Source: Ctenosaura bakeri (lineage: Eukaryota; Chordata; Lepidosauria; Squamata; Iguanidae). From it: a stretch of DNA of 64,000 nucleotides. Location of the stretch: positions 248,001 through 312,000 of the forward strand of contig CAOLHI010000642.1 in the NCBI GenBank assembly GCA_948474755.1, written 5' to 3'. Positions 1 to 9,758 of this stretch are shown in pieces (within the stretch, counting starts at the first letter, position 1; each line of letters begins with the position of its first letter). Below the pieces are notes generated by a model. It had not been told where the DNA came from and searched no databases. It saw only the letters and a program-made list of their open reading frames with translations. The translations under genes were made by a program, and so were the position numbers.

Positions 1-252
1 GAAACTCCACCACACTCCATGGAGGCAGCAGATTCCACTGCTAGACAGCCCTGACCGTCAGGAAGTTCTTCCTGAGGTTCAAGTGGAATCTCCTTTCCTG
101 CAGCTTGAATCCATTGCTCCTTGTCCTAGTCTCTGGAGTGGAAGAGAACAAGCCTCCTCCCTCCTCAACATGACATCCCTTCAAATATTTAAACATGGCT
201 ATCATGTCCCCTCTTAACCTCTTCTGCAGACTAAACACACCCAGCTCCCTAA
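1..252 (-). mobile_element. CR1 LINE fragment, ORF2 C-terminus (cut by window edge)
   Basis: The minus strand encodes the C-terminal CR1 ORF2 segment found many times in this window (motifs FKYLKGC and [11 protein letters not shown]). The copy runs off the left edge of the window. It breaks off near 252, where L1-like sequence begins. It is a non-functional retrotransposon remnant. Confidence 0.85.
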
Positions 253-255
253 ATG

Positions 256-1166
256 TTGGGAGTGTGCAGAAAAATAGGATCATTTTATCATACCCAGTGG
301 ACCTGTAAAAAAGCTAAAATATTTTGGAAAAGTCTACACAATTTGGTTAGGAATATTATAGGGACCGATGTTCCCATGTATCCAGAGTTATACTTATTAA
401 ATATGTATAAGGAACTCAATGGTCCTCAGTAAAAAAAAATACAGTCATTTACTACTATATATGGTCTCTGAAGCAAGGGTCTTATATTCCTTCTTGATGG
501 AAAGGTAAAGAGATCCCAATGATTGAGGATTGGCTGCTTAAGCTATTCGACATGTATTAAATGGATATTCTTACTGCACATATAAGTGATAATCAAAGTA
601 TAGATAAGGCAAATAAGGAATGGGAACCAATTAAGAATATATGGAAGGAAAAATGGAAAGAAGTTTTCATATTTGATATACAAGTGTAGATAAGTAAATA
701 GGCAAGTCCATAAAAATATTTTAAAATAGTAAGTAAAAATATTTATATAGAGCTAAATTGTGATAGTGTAGCTGTTAGGGGTTGTTATATACTGTCTTTG
801 AGACAATATAAAGACATTTCAATTAACAGTCCCTACAAACATATTAAAATTAATGGCAACGGTCACCAGATTGATTATATACCTTATTGGTATTTGGTGT
901 AGATATTGCTATTATTGTTATTGTATTGTCATTATTATAATTGTTTTTGACATTATTATATACTAGTTAAAAGTTGGTTGTTGGTTAGATTATTATTAGA
1001 TAGATAAGAAAAGAATGAATGAAGAGAAGAATGAAGAATGAAGAATGAAGAAAGAAGGGAAGGCAATTAGCTGACTATATGGATATTTCCAATGTCGTGT
1101 AATGTATTTGAGAATTATATTTTGTATAAGATGCATTTGTGAAATAAACGCAAAGGTAAAAAAATA
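256..1166 (+). mobile_element. L1 LINE 3' fragment
   Basis: Broken plus-strand reading frames resemble the L1 ORF2 C-terminus at 9.8-11.8 kb, with the same order of W-C-K, F-W and P-x-L-x-L-L-x-x-Y positions. An AT-rich 3' UTR follows, with AATAAA-like signals and an A-rich end near 1160. Many stops and indels show an old copy. Confidence 0.6.
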
Positions 1167-1235
1167 AAGAACCAAACTGTTGGTTTTTTTGGTAGGTAGG
1201 GTGTTCTCTTCATTACAATGATTTTAGGTAACTCA

Positions 1236-1436
1236 GGCATTTTCCACACTACATTATTATAGTGTTTTATTCCACTTTCAACATTCTATGGAATCCTGGG
1301 ATTTGCAGTTTAGGGAGAGGCCTTTAGAATTCTCAGCCAGAGAGCTCTTTGGCCTCAGGAAACTACAACCTCCAGAATTCCACCAGATGTTGAAAGTGAA
1401 ATAATAGCACTATAACGGTGTAGTGCAGAAATTGTC
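1236..1436. mobile_element. Family A palindromic MITE (asymmetric-core subfamily)
   Basis: The copy has terminal inverted repeats with the family motifs CCACACTACA and TGTAGTGCAGAA, and inner arms with TGGAATCCTGGG and CCAGAATTCCA. The middle (GAGAGCTCTTTGGCCTCAG) is not palindromic, which defines a subfamily shared with copies at 15.5, 46.1, 50.1 and 52.1 kb. The right end is cut at the possible LTR that starts at 1433. Confidence 0.8.
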
Positions 1437-1905
1437 AGGGTGCCTAGCTATGCACCTCAGAGCATGTGCAGAATACAAAAAATAAGAAGCACTGCCAGCT
1501 GCTCCAGACTGTTAAAAATAGCCATGCAAGCTCATTGCATAAAGGCTAAGTGTAGTTTATTCAAGCAAAGCACAAGATAAGCATAGTGCTTCATACAGCA
1601 TATCTAGAAGCAAAAACAATAAGTATAGAATACAAGAGGCATGGTGCATGGAAGACAGACAAGGGTTTGGGTAAGGGTCTAACCCTAAGCTTTTTAAGAG
1701 CGTAACCACACCCAGATATACATCAGGTGATCCAATACATTCATTACATATATTCTCCCTATGCTTGATGCTTTCCCATGTGACAGGACCTTGTGAGGCA
1801 AGATAGCCATAACAATCCTTGCAGCCATAACACCTATGTCTACCAGTACTAATGCAGGGAAGATCCAGTCAGAGATCCAAAAGTTAGCTTAAATGTTTTG
1901 TTGGG
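1433..1905 (-). mobile_element. Possible endogenous retrovirus remnant (env-like C-terminus plus LTR)
   Basis: The left boundary reads TGTCAGGG, as an LTR end would on the minus strand. A minus-strand AATAAA polyadenylation signal lies near 1557-1562. Further 5' on the minus strand, a roughly 60-codon frame at about 1700-1885 contains a hydrophobic stretch and then a stop, as the end of an Env transmembrane subunit might. No matching second boundary or TSD was found. The class is unknown and the call is tentative. Confidence 0.35.
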
Positions 1906-2045
1906 GGAATTGCAATCACACATGCATAAGATCAAAGCAGTCCTGCAATCACACAAGGCTAACTGAAGGAAAGGGAGGAAAAATTGGATAGCAAAAAGTT
2001 AGGGCTTAGCGGGTGATATTTATCTGTCTGGATAAAGAAGACAAA

Positions 2046-2820
2046 GCAATGTGGCTCAGATTTGGGCCCTTTCCGCAACTCACCTTTTCTCGGCGCTGGG
2101 GTGCGGTGCTCACGCGAGCAGCCTCCGAAGAGAGGCTCGCGTGTTTGGGGTCCTTCAGCAACACATGAGCTGCCTGCTCGTGCAAGAGCCCCACCTCTTC
2201 CTTTTGCAGTGCGCACTGAGGCAGGAATCTTGGCCGGCCTGGCTCCCAAGGCTCCGCATACACGGCAAGTGCGTGCGAGGCCCTGGAGCGATGCACGACC
2301 GCACACCATTTTCGGCTTAAAGCTGAAAATGAAAAAGTGTGCAAGCAGTGCCTGCCAGGCCCTGGAGCATCGTATAAATGTGAGTGCATCGTGTGGACCG
2401 CTCCTCACATTTGCGCAATGCTCGAGGGGCCCTTTCGCATGGAAAATACCATGCGAAAAGGGCCTAAGAGTCTGAGGGTAGTACCAGAACAGATATCAGA
2501 GCAGAAGAGTGATGGCCTACGTCCAAAGTACTACCAGCTGTCTTGCCCTGATCCAGACTTCAAACACTCTTTTTCTGCCCTGAGGGCAAGGTTTTAATGT
2601 TTCTCTAACAGAGTAAGCAATGGGGTCTGGAAAGAGCTAGTGGCTTTAGCATTAGAACTATTGTTTCTAAAGGTTGAGTTGTTGAGAGACATCTACAAGT
2701 CCATTGTCACTGGAGTTTCCCTGACAATGACCTAGCCATGCTCTGAGGTCTCGATCTGACTTAGTTATGCAACGTATGTGTGCATCCAGTTCCTCTTTGC
2801 CAGCAGGCTTGCCAGTCACA
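2046..2820 (+). repeat. Repeat family D, copy 1 (tandem partner), split by a TIR element
   Basis: Sequence on both sides of the 2064-2464 element matches the copy starting at 2821. Shared motifs include GATGTGGC, GGGTAGTAC and TTGTTTCTAAAGGTTGAG. A third, inverted copy lies at 15198-15554. The class is unknown. Confidence 0.6.
2064..2464 (+). mobile_element. Family B GC-rich TIR element, copy B1
   Basis: The ends read GGGCCCTTTCCGCA and TGCGAAAAGGGCC and form inverted termini. The inside is GC-rich. It holds an acceptor-like pyrimidine tract ending in CAG at 2209, a 55-nt exon-like block (2210-2264), a donor-like GCAAGT at 2265, and a core palindrome at 2307-2331. It sits inside repeat D copy 1. 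The 3-bp flanks (TTG and TAA) do not match clearly. No transposase is encoded; the ORFs here are accidental. Confidence 0.75.
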
Positions 2821-3350
2821 GCACAACAAAGTGATGTGGCCCAGAGTCAGAGTCCAAGGGTAGTACAAGAATGGAAATCAGAGCAGTAGACTTGAGAGGG
2901 AAAGTGTTAATGGCCTTCTGGCAGAGTAGACAGTGGGGTCCGAAACAAGCTAACGGCCTTAGCATTAGATGACAAACAACTGATGGGAATCGTGATAGTT
3001 CTTTAACGGTGGTACAGGTGAGGGGACCAAAGGAGAGTTTTGGTGGACAGAGGAAGGGGGTCAAAGACAATCAATCCTTTCATGGAGGCAGTTTCAGGTG
3101 CTATTGTTTCTAAAGGTTGAGTCGCTGAGGACATTTGCAAGCCCATTGTCACTGGAGCTTCCCTGACTATGAGCTAGCCATGCTCTGAGGTCCCAATCTG
3201 ACCTAGTTATGCAACATATGTGTGCAGTCAGTTCCTCTTTGCCAGCAGGTTTCCCAGTCATAGCACAATATAATTTATATTTCGTGCCAATTAAACATTT
3301 GCTAATTAAACCATGTCATGGATTGGGAGTGTACAGCCTGGTAACAGATG
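2821..3350 (+). repeat. Repeat family D, copy 2
   Basis: This direct repeat of copy 1 is offset by about 440 bp, ignoring the element inserted in copy 1. It extends to GTGTACAGCCTGGTAACAG, which matches the far end of the inverted copy at 15.2 kb. That gives a unit of roughly 530 bp. No coding capacity was seen. Confidence 0.6.
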
Positions 3351-4130
3351 TGGAGGGCTGGTACTGGTTGTTCACTGAGATTGTGGAAACAGCAAGCAAA
3401 TTCACAGCTACACGCTGCACACTCACATTCATCATAAAACCACTGTAGTACTACTACCACTGGACTATGTTTAACCTACACCAGCATGAAGTAGTAGCTG
3501 CGCTATTTTTAACTCCATTTCAGTCCATCCTTAACTATTTTTATCTGCATTTATTTCCAGTTTGTTGGGAGCCCCTTTGGATCCCAGTTCTGGTGGAAAT
3601 GCAGGATATAATTCAATTTTTTAAAAAAATAACATCAGTGTTTGGCAAGCCATCACTTTGGCTGCTTCTCCATCATGGCACTTCTCTTCCAAGTACATTT
3701 CTAAACTTTCTTTTTTTAGATGAACTCGGCTAAAACTTGGATTCTCCATGCCTCAGCCCTACGAGGCCCAAGCTAGAGTAACACAGAAGCTATGAGACCG
3801 AGCTGTGTATCCAAGAGGGAGAGGCTGGTTTATTTATGGACGCACTAAAATCATTTCTTGGTTCCCTTTCCATATGCTCAAGAAGGCATAGCGTGAGGCA
3901 AAATGACTAAAACAGTTGCAAGAGAATGAAACTGACAAAAAATGAGAGACCAAGGGGGAGACGGACGAAAAGAGAATACGGCAAACAAAAAAGCCAGCTG
4001 ATTAGACAGCCAAATTGAAATTAAGGGGAGGAAGTGTTTTGTCACTCTGACCAGAAAGACCAAACAGGAAATGCATCTCAGCAGCAGGTTTTGCCGCATG
4101 ATCGTCTCTTGTCTGTTGCTATTTAGGCTC
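3351..4130. other. Unassigned sequence with a weak L2-like tail
   Basis: No gene is visible. A stretch at about 3500-3620 resembles the 3' tail of L2-type LINEs (AGCCCCTTTGGATCCC, then a GGATATAA-type end). The remainder, including a purine-rich block at 3880-4030, matches nothing I recognise. Confidence 0.3.
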
Positions 4131-4248
4131 AGGGATGCTGCCGGTTGGGCAACTAGGGGTTGTCAGATCTCAGTTTCCCGGAAACATATTTGGGGTATCT
4201 GCGTTGGTCATGCAACAAAATGCAACAAAATCTAAAATCTGCAAAACA

Positions 4249-4412
4249 GTGCTACCTTTCTTGAGCCAACTAAAACACACAAAACACAAGCTTTCAAATC
4301 TTCACTGGCTTCTTCATCAAGCAAAGATTTTAACAATCAGTCAAGCCAATGAAGCTTCGAAAGCTTGCATATTATATTTTGTGCATTTCAGTTGGCTGAA
4401 GAAAGGTATCTG
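4249..4412. repeat. Short inverted-repeat element
   Basis: The left arm contains TACCTTTCTTGAGCCAACT and AAGCTTTC. The right arm, about 4357-4412, contains the inverse: GAAAGCTTGC and then AGTTGGCTGAAGAAAGGTA. The arms are about 50 bp around a roughly 55-bp loop. The family is unknown. Confidence 0.55.
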
Positions 4413-4557
4413 TTAGGTCTGCTTTGTTCTCTCTCTGTAGAGCAAGGTAATGTCATGCAAGGCCATGTAGTGCTTTGATGTTTGAAAAAAGGTTGGAAGG
4501 GGGATGGTGGAAGTGAGCGAGACACAGTGTGCTGGGAATGAGACAATGTTATTTTAA

Positions 4558-5785
4558 TCATAGAATCATAGAAATGTAGAGTTGGAAGAGACCACAGGGG
4601 CCATCCAGTCCAACCCCCTGCCATGCAGGAACACCCTCAAAGCACTCCCGACAGATGGCCATCCAGCCTCTGCTTAAAAACCTCCAAGGAAGGAGCCTCC
4701 ACTACACTCCCAGGCAGCAAATTCCACTGCCGGACAGCCCTGACCATCAGGAAGTTCTTCCTGAGGTTCAGGTGGAATCTCCTTTCCTGCAGCTTGAATC
4801 CATTGCTCCTTGTCCTGGTCTCTGGAGCAGCAGAAAACAAGCCCTCTCCCTCCTCTACGTGGCATCCCTTCAAATATTTAAACATGGCTATCATGTCCCC
4901 TCTCAACCTTCTCTTCTGCAGACTAAACATACCCAGCTCTCTAAGTCTATCCTCATAGGGCATTGTTTCCAGGCCTCTCACCATTTTGGTCGCCCTCCTC
5001 TGAACTTGCTCCAGCTTGACCATGTCCTTCTTGAATTGGGGTGCCCAGAACTGGACACAGTATTCAAGATGAGGTCTAACCAAAGCAGAGTAGAGTGGTA
5101 CCAGTACCTCCCTCGATCTAGACACCATACTCCTATTGATGCAGCCAAGAATTGCATTGGCTTTCTTGGCTGCCACATCACACTGCTGACTCATGTTCAG
5201 CTTGTGATCTACGAAGACTCCGAGATCCCTTTCACACGTACTGCTATCCAGCCACATGTCCCCCATCCTATATTTGTGGATTCCATTTTTTCTACCTAAG
5301 TGCAGGACCTTGCACTTCTCTCTGTTGAATTTCATTTTGTTCGCCTTGGTGCAGCTCTCCAATCTATCCAGGTCATTTTGAATTTTAATCCTGTCCTCTG
5401 GCATATTAGCAGCCCCTCCCAATTTGGTGTCATCTGCAAATTTGATGAGCATGCCCTCTATTCCTTCATCCAAGTCATTGATAAAAATATTGAACAGCAC
5501 TGGGCCCAGGACCGAACCCTGTGGCACCCCGCTAGTCACTTCTCTCCAGGATGAAGAGCAGCCATTCGTGATCACCCTTTGGGTTCGGTCGGTCAACCAA
5601 TTACAAATCCAACTAACAGTAGCCCTGTCCAGCCCGCATTTTACTAGCTTCTTTGCAAGAATGTCATGGGGAACTTTGTCAAAGGCCTTACTGAAATCAA
5701 GATATGCTACATCCACAGCATTCCCTTCATCTATCAAGCTAGTAACTCTATCATAAAAAGAGATAAGATTAGTCTGGCATTTCCT
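4558..5785 (-). mobile_element. CR1 LINE, 5'-truncated, 3' end complete
   Basis: The minus-strand copy ends with the CR1 3' signature: repeated ATTCTATG octamers, seen on the plus strand as CATAGAATCATAGAA at 4558-4574. It is 5'-truncated within the reverse transcriptase region near 5785. It is the longest uninterrupted CR1 coding segment in the window and looks relatively recent. Confidence 0.92.
4637..5785 (-). pseudogene. CR1 ORF2 C-terminal part: reverse transcriptase palm, thumb and C-terminal region
   Basis: The frame is open for about 380 codons and ends at the normal CR1 stop (SGVL-stop). In an ORF read from 5842, the RT motifs appear in order: motif A LDFSKAFD (about residues 48-55, first catalytic Asp), motif [12 protein letters not shown] (about 104-114) and motif C FADD (about 135-138, catalytic Asp pair). 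The thumb and conserved CR1 C-terminus follow. The endonuclease and N-terminal RT are missing through 5' truncation, so it cannot work alone. In intact CR1, ORF2 nicks target DNA and reverse transcribes its own RNA. The ATG at 5842 lies in flanking DNA and is not a real start. Confidence 0.9.
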
Positions 5786-6007
5786 CTTCTCTGATCTTCT
5801 CCCCCTCTCCCAAATACACAGTAATATGGGGCAATAAAGCAATTAGTCTATTTATCCTTTCAAATACACACACAAGCTTCAAGCAGACACAATGCTGCAA
5901 TCAACAATTGGCTTTCAATAATTTTTAGCACTCTAACTAAAGTCTACCTTTTCCCCTACACCGGCTATTCTGCATAACATGCAATACATCCAGCAGATAC
6001 ATTACGG

Positions 6008-6919
6008 TGTTACCGCAGCTCCTAAGCCGTGGTTGGGGTGATATTAGATATCATTTTGATATCAGTGATTTGGCTCTCTTCCACCATCCCTCTCCACATG
6101 TTTGCAAGGTCCCCCAGACAAGCCTGCAGTCAGGCTCGGCCAATAATTGCTGCAATATTCCAACACAATACAGGCAAGCCAGAAATAGCCGTCTCACCGC
6201 TTTAGGAGACCTCAAAGGCAAGTACTCTATTATGGATGCACACTGCTTACAAAGAACTCCCTGCCCCGAGCAGGCAGCTTGACAAGCTGAACACTCAACT
6301 GTCAAGCACTGCGCATCTGCATACTGGCTACTCTATTGTCAATTCGGACCTAACTTAATCATGTTAAATTCTGACCTTTCGGAGGCTTTGTCTCCAGCCC
6401 GAAACTCATTGTTTTCCCCAAGTACGGAATAGCCTGTAGCCACATTTTTCCCTATAAAACCCCCTGATTCCAAGACCTTCCTCAGATCGCTCCGGACATC
6501 CATCCCGCCTTGCTGCTGCTGTGCTTGGCGAGCCTTCCCATCGGTCTCACGTACTGAGACTACGCACCTTCAAACTTTCGCAGTGATCTACTCAGGCTTC
6601 AGGTCAGGTGTAGTATTGCCCAAAGCAACAATTCCTCTTGAAAATCCTTCTGTCTCACTCCAACCTTTATTTTCTATAGTTATCTGTGTGAATGTGCTGC
6701 ATACACTGTTTGTCTGTATTTTAATAAAGATCGCCATTGTTATTTCAATCCTGTTTGCTCCTTGATTTGGCCTGACCCCATAGACATTGGGTAAAAGATT
6801 CCGCTCTGTTGCCCTGCCTCTCACAGTGCTACCTTGTGCTCTTGCTAATTTCCCCACCTTTTGATATTTTAGAGTGCACTTTGGTGTCCCTCACGGGACC
6901 CCCAGTAAACAGGGTAACA
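6008..6919 (+). mobile_element. Solo LTR 1 (family shared with LTR 2, 3 and 4)
   Basis: The LTR begins TGTTACCGCAG and ends AGGGTAACA, a TGTTACC/GGTAACA inverted pair. A TATAAAA box lies at 6453-6459 and an AATAAA signal at 6723-6728, in the expected U3-R-U5 order. The flanks ACGG and ACAG may be a 4-bp TSD with one change. No internal retroviral sequence adjoins it, so it is probably a recombined solo LTR of an ERV. Confidence 0.8.
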
Positions 6920-7477
6920 ACAGCAGGAGCCTCGCATTCTGACAGTTGTGCAGTTAGCAGGCAGGATGAGAGTCTGGGAAAGGAGTTGTTTTAATTCATT
7001 GTAAAATAGAGTGCTTGCATGTGCACATTTGTAATGTTACAGTTTATAAGATACTGCAAATTCAATAGTTCTTTAGTCTTAGCAGTTACCAAGGTGTGCA
7101 GCTGTTTTCTTAGATGTTCTTGAATAAAGCTTTTGAAATGCTCTAAGCCTGTTCTCTGAACATGAAGCTAGCCTATATGCCACAGTACCACATCTTACGC
7201 ATTTTGGATTTATTGTTATTGTTGTACTTTGTCCCAGTTTTCATGAGTCACTTCCAGGGGACAGGCAGGGGTTCAACTTCTCCCATTTTCATGGGATCAA
7301 ATCTGGATGAAAAACAAGGCTGCATACAAACTTCCAGTCAGGCAGAGAATTTTCTAGCCAGCTGTGCAGTATGCAGATCATTGAAAAAAAATGATTTAAA
7401 TGAAGTTGTTGCAATTTGCAAAGACACTGAATTTCCAACCAAGAACATAGGGGTGTGTGCATGTGTGTGTGTGTTTG
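6920..7477. other. Unassigned sequence
   Basis: No gene or recognised repeat is visible. There is a short TG-rich run at 7454-7475 and a stray AATAAA near 7122. Confidence 0.3.
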
Positions 7478-7545
7478 AATGAAAAGCTGTGAGAAACTGT
7501 GGTTGCTGCTCAATGCATAATGCTTAATGACATCACCAGACTATC
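7478..7545 (-). repeat. Repeat family G fragment
   Basis: The reverse complement contains GTCATTAAGCATTATGCAT followed by GCAACCACAG. This matches plus-strand copies at about 43206-43330 and 50845-51005. The class is unknown. Confidence 0.45.
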
Positions 7546-7644
7546 TAACAGACTGCGGCTGAGATTCTAGATCAGCTACTTAGTTAAGCACACTTAAACC
7601 AGAGGATGCTACTTAGTTAAGTATAATTAAGTAGTGTCTCCTGT

Positions 7645-8405
7645 TTGGACTCTTCCCCAGTCCTGAGCTACTGGGCAGCAGCTGCTGAGAGTGATGGGGG
7701 TCTGTTCTCCTGTTGATCAGGATCAAGTCCGGGGGGGGGGCGGCCAAAATGGTGAGGGGCCTGGAAGCCATGCCCTATGAGGATAGACTTAGAGAGCTGG
7801 GTATGTTTAGTCTGCAGAAGAGAAGGTTAAGAGGGGACATGATAGCCATGTTTAAATATCTGAAGGGATGCCATGAAGAGGAAGGAGAGGCTTGTTTTCT
7901 GCTGCTCCAGAGACCAGGACAAGGAGCAACGGATTCAAGCTGCAGGAAAGGAGATTCCACCTGAACCCCAGGAAGAACTTCCTGACGGTCAGGGCTGTCC
8001 GGCAGTGAAGTACGCTGCCTCAATGGAGTGTAGTGGAGTCTCCTTCCTTGGAGGTGTTTAAGCAGAGGCTTGATGGCCATCTGTCGGGAGTTCTTTGAGG
8101 TTGTTCCTGCCTGGCAGGGGGTTGGACTGGATGGCCCCTGGGATCTCTTCCAACTCTACATTTCTATGATTTTAGGATTCTATGATTCTAGGATGCACTG
8201 GACTGATGTTTTCACCTCCTCCCATGAGCGATCTCCATTCTGAGGAGGAATTGTGACAGGGGTCCAGCTTTTGATTGTTGCTCCGAACATCATTTGCAGA
8301 AGGGAGGAAAGAAACATCAGTGTCCTGCAATCCTAATCAACAGGAGAGCAGACTCCCACCACTCACAGCAGCTGCTGCTTGATAAGTGAAGACTGGGAGA
8401 TTTTT
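7645..8405. mobile_element. Foldback element with about 75-bp inverted arms, split by a CR1
   Basis: The left arm, about 7649-7726, includes CAGCAGCTGCTGAGAGTGAT and TCTCCTGTTGATCAGGAT. The right arm, about 8331-8402, is its diverged reverse complement (AATCCTAATCAACAGGAG, then CAGCAGCTGCTG). A CR1 fragment fills much of the centre. The family is unassigned. Confidence 0.6.
7744..8192 (+). mobile_element. CR1 LINE 3' fragment
   Basis: This is the plus-strand CR1 C-terminal coding region ([27 protein letters not shown] reading, disrupted after FKYLKGC) and 3' end with octamers at 8158-8190. It is preceded by a G10 run at 7732-7741 and lies within the foldback element. Confidence 0.88.
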
Positions 8406-8559
8406 ACAATCCCTGGATATTTCCTACACTACTGAATTAGTGGGGATTATGAATACAAATCACATACAAATGAGAACTCTAGGTTATACAATCATAATAG
8501 CTATTGGGAATTCTACCCTATATCTCCACATATCATCCTGCCTACATTTTGAGATCTTC

Positions 8560-8665
8560 TGGGGAGGCTCATCTCTGTGTCTCACCACCCTGATAAGTAC
8601 ATCTGGTGGAAAATTGAAAGAAGGCTTTCTTGGTGGCTGTGTGCCCACCAGGTGACCATCCCCAT
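8560..8665 (+). mobile_element. Possible L2 LINE fragment
   Basis: A short stretch reads like the end of an L2 ORF2 (AAGGCTTTCTTGGTGGCTGT, resembling the copy at 18.2 kb). It is old and truncated. Confidence 0.35.
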
Positions 8666-8929
8666 ATCACTATGAACAGAAAAATATGAGCAATGCAAGC
8701 CAGTGGCTGGAATCTTACTGGTTTCTTGGATATGTGTGAGATCCCCTGCAGAAGTGTTTTGATATTGTCATCAGTTATGGAGTGTTCATATTAAACTAAA
8801 GTTTGTGGAAGGAGAGCTGAACATGTGCTATCATTGTGTAAGAGGATGCCCATACACGTAAGGGTGCCCATGTACTGGAGGATGGGCTTTCGGTTGGGTA
8901 AATGCTTGCACATTCTATTCTACACTCGC

Positions 8930-9220
8930 TTGTGCAACATTGACCTTCATTACCAGGATAGCATAGCACAATCAAAGTGTAACCTGGTGAGTTATACTGT
9001 GCAGTTGTGATACCAGATCTCAGCCCATGTCTTTTGGAATATCTTTGGTTGAGATCGTCACCAAGGTTGCATAGCACAGACATCTGCAGGCAGAGTTACA
9101 AACCGACAGTGCTGGGCAACTTTTGTGCAGAAGGGAAACACTGTGCAACTGAATACTCAACCAAATGCACAACCTAATGTACAACTGCATGGCAACGCAC
9201 AATTCTGATGCCAGTGCCAC
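8930..9220. repeat. Repeat family F (TGCA-rich), copy
   Basis: The copy contains GGATAGCATAGCACAA and CATCTGCAGGCAGAGTTAC, motifs repeated near 33350-33420. It also has several TGCACA/TGTGCA words typical of this dispersed family. Its boundaries are not resolved. Confidence 0.35.
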
Positions 9221-9221
9221 T

Positions 9222-9720
9222 CTATTGTGACCTCACCTAGAATGCGGTGTCCAGCTCTGGGCATCACAGTCCAAGAAGGATAATACAAAGCCAGAACATA
9301 TCCGGAGAAGGGCAACCAAGATGACCAAAGGTCTGGAAATCAAGCCTTATGAGAAATGACTGGGTATGTTTATTTATCAGAAGATTGAAAGATGACTTGA
9401 TAGCTATCTTTTCATATTTGAAAGGATGTCATGTAGAAAGTGGAGCAAGCTGGTTTTCTGCTACTCCAAAGACAAAACACAAGTAAAAAGATTCAAATAA
9501 CAAGACCGAAAAATTAGGAAGAACTTCTTTGCTATAGAGCTGTGTGGTAGTGGAACAGACTGACTCAGAGTGTGGTGGAGTCTCCTTCTTTGGAGGCTTT
9601 TAAGCAGAGACTGGATGACCGTCTGTTGTGAATGCTTTCATGGTGTCTTCCTGTATGGCAGAATGGGGTTGGACTGGATGGCCCTTGTGATCTCTTGCAA
9701 CTCTAAGAAACTGTAATTTG
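9222..9720 (+). mobile_element. CR1 LINE 3' fragment, older
   Basis: CR1 RT C-terminal sequence is recognisable (TTGTGACCTCACCTAGAATG, AAAGGATGTCATGTAGAAAG) but carries many stops and indels. The 3' end is degraded near 9720. Confidence 0.8.
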
Positions 9721-9758
9721 ATGGCTACTGTAGCTCCTTTCACTTCGATCAATTTCTT

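Noticed and set aside
1959..2475. Four overlapping ORFs around 2.0-2.5 kb
   Set aside because: All fall in the GC-rich TIR element B1 and are mutual frame shadows.
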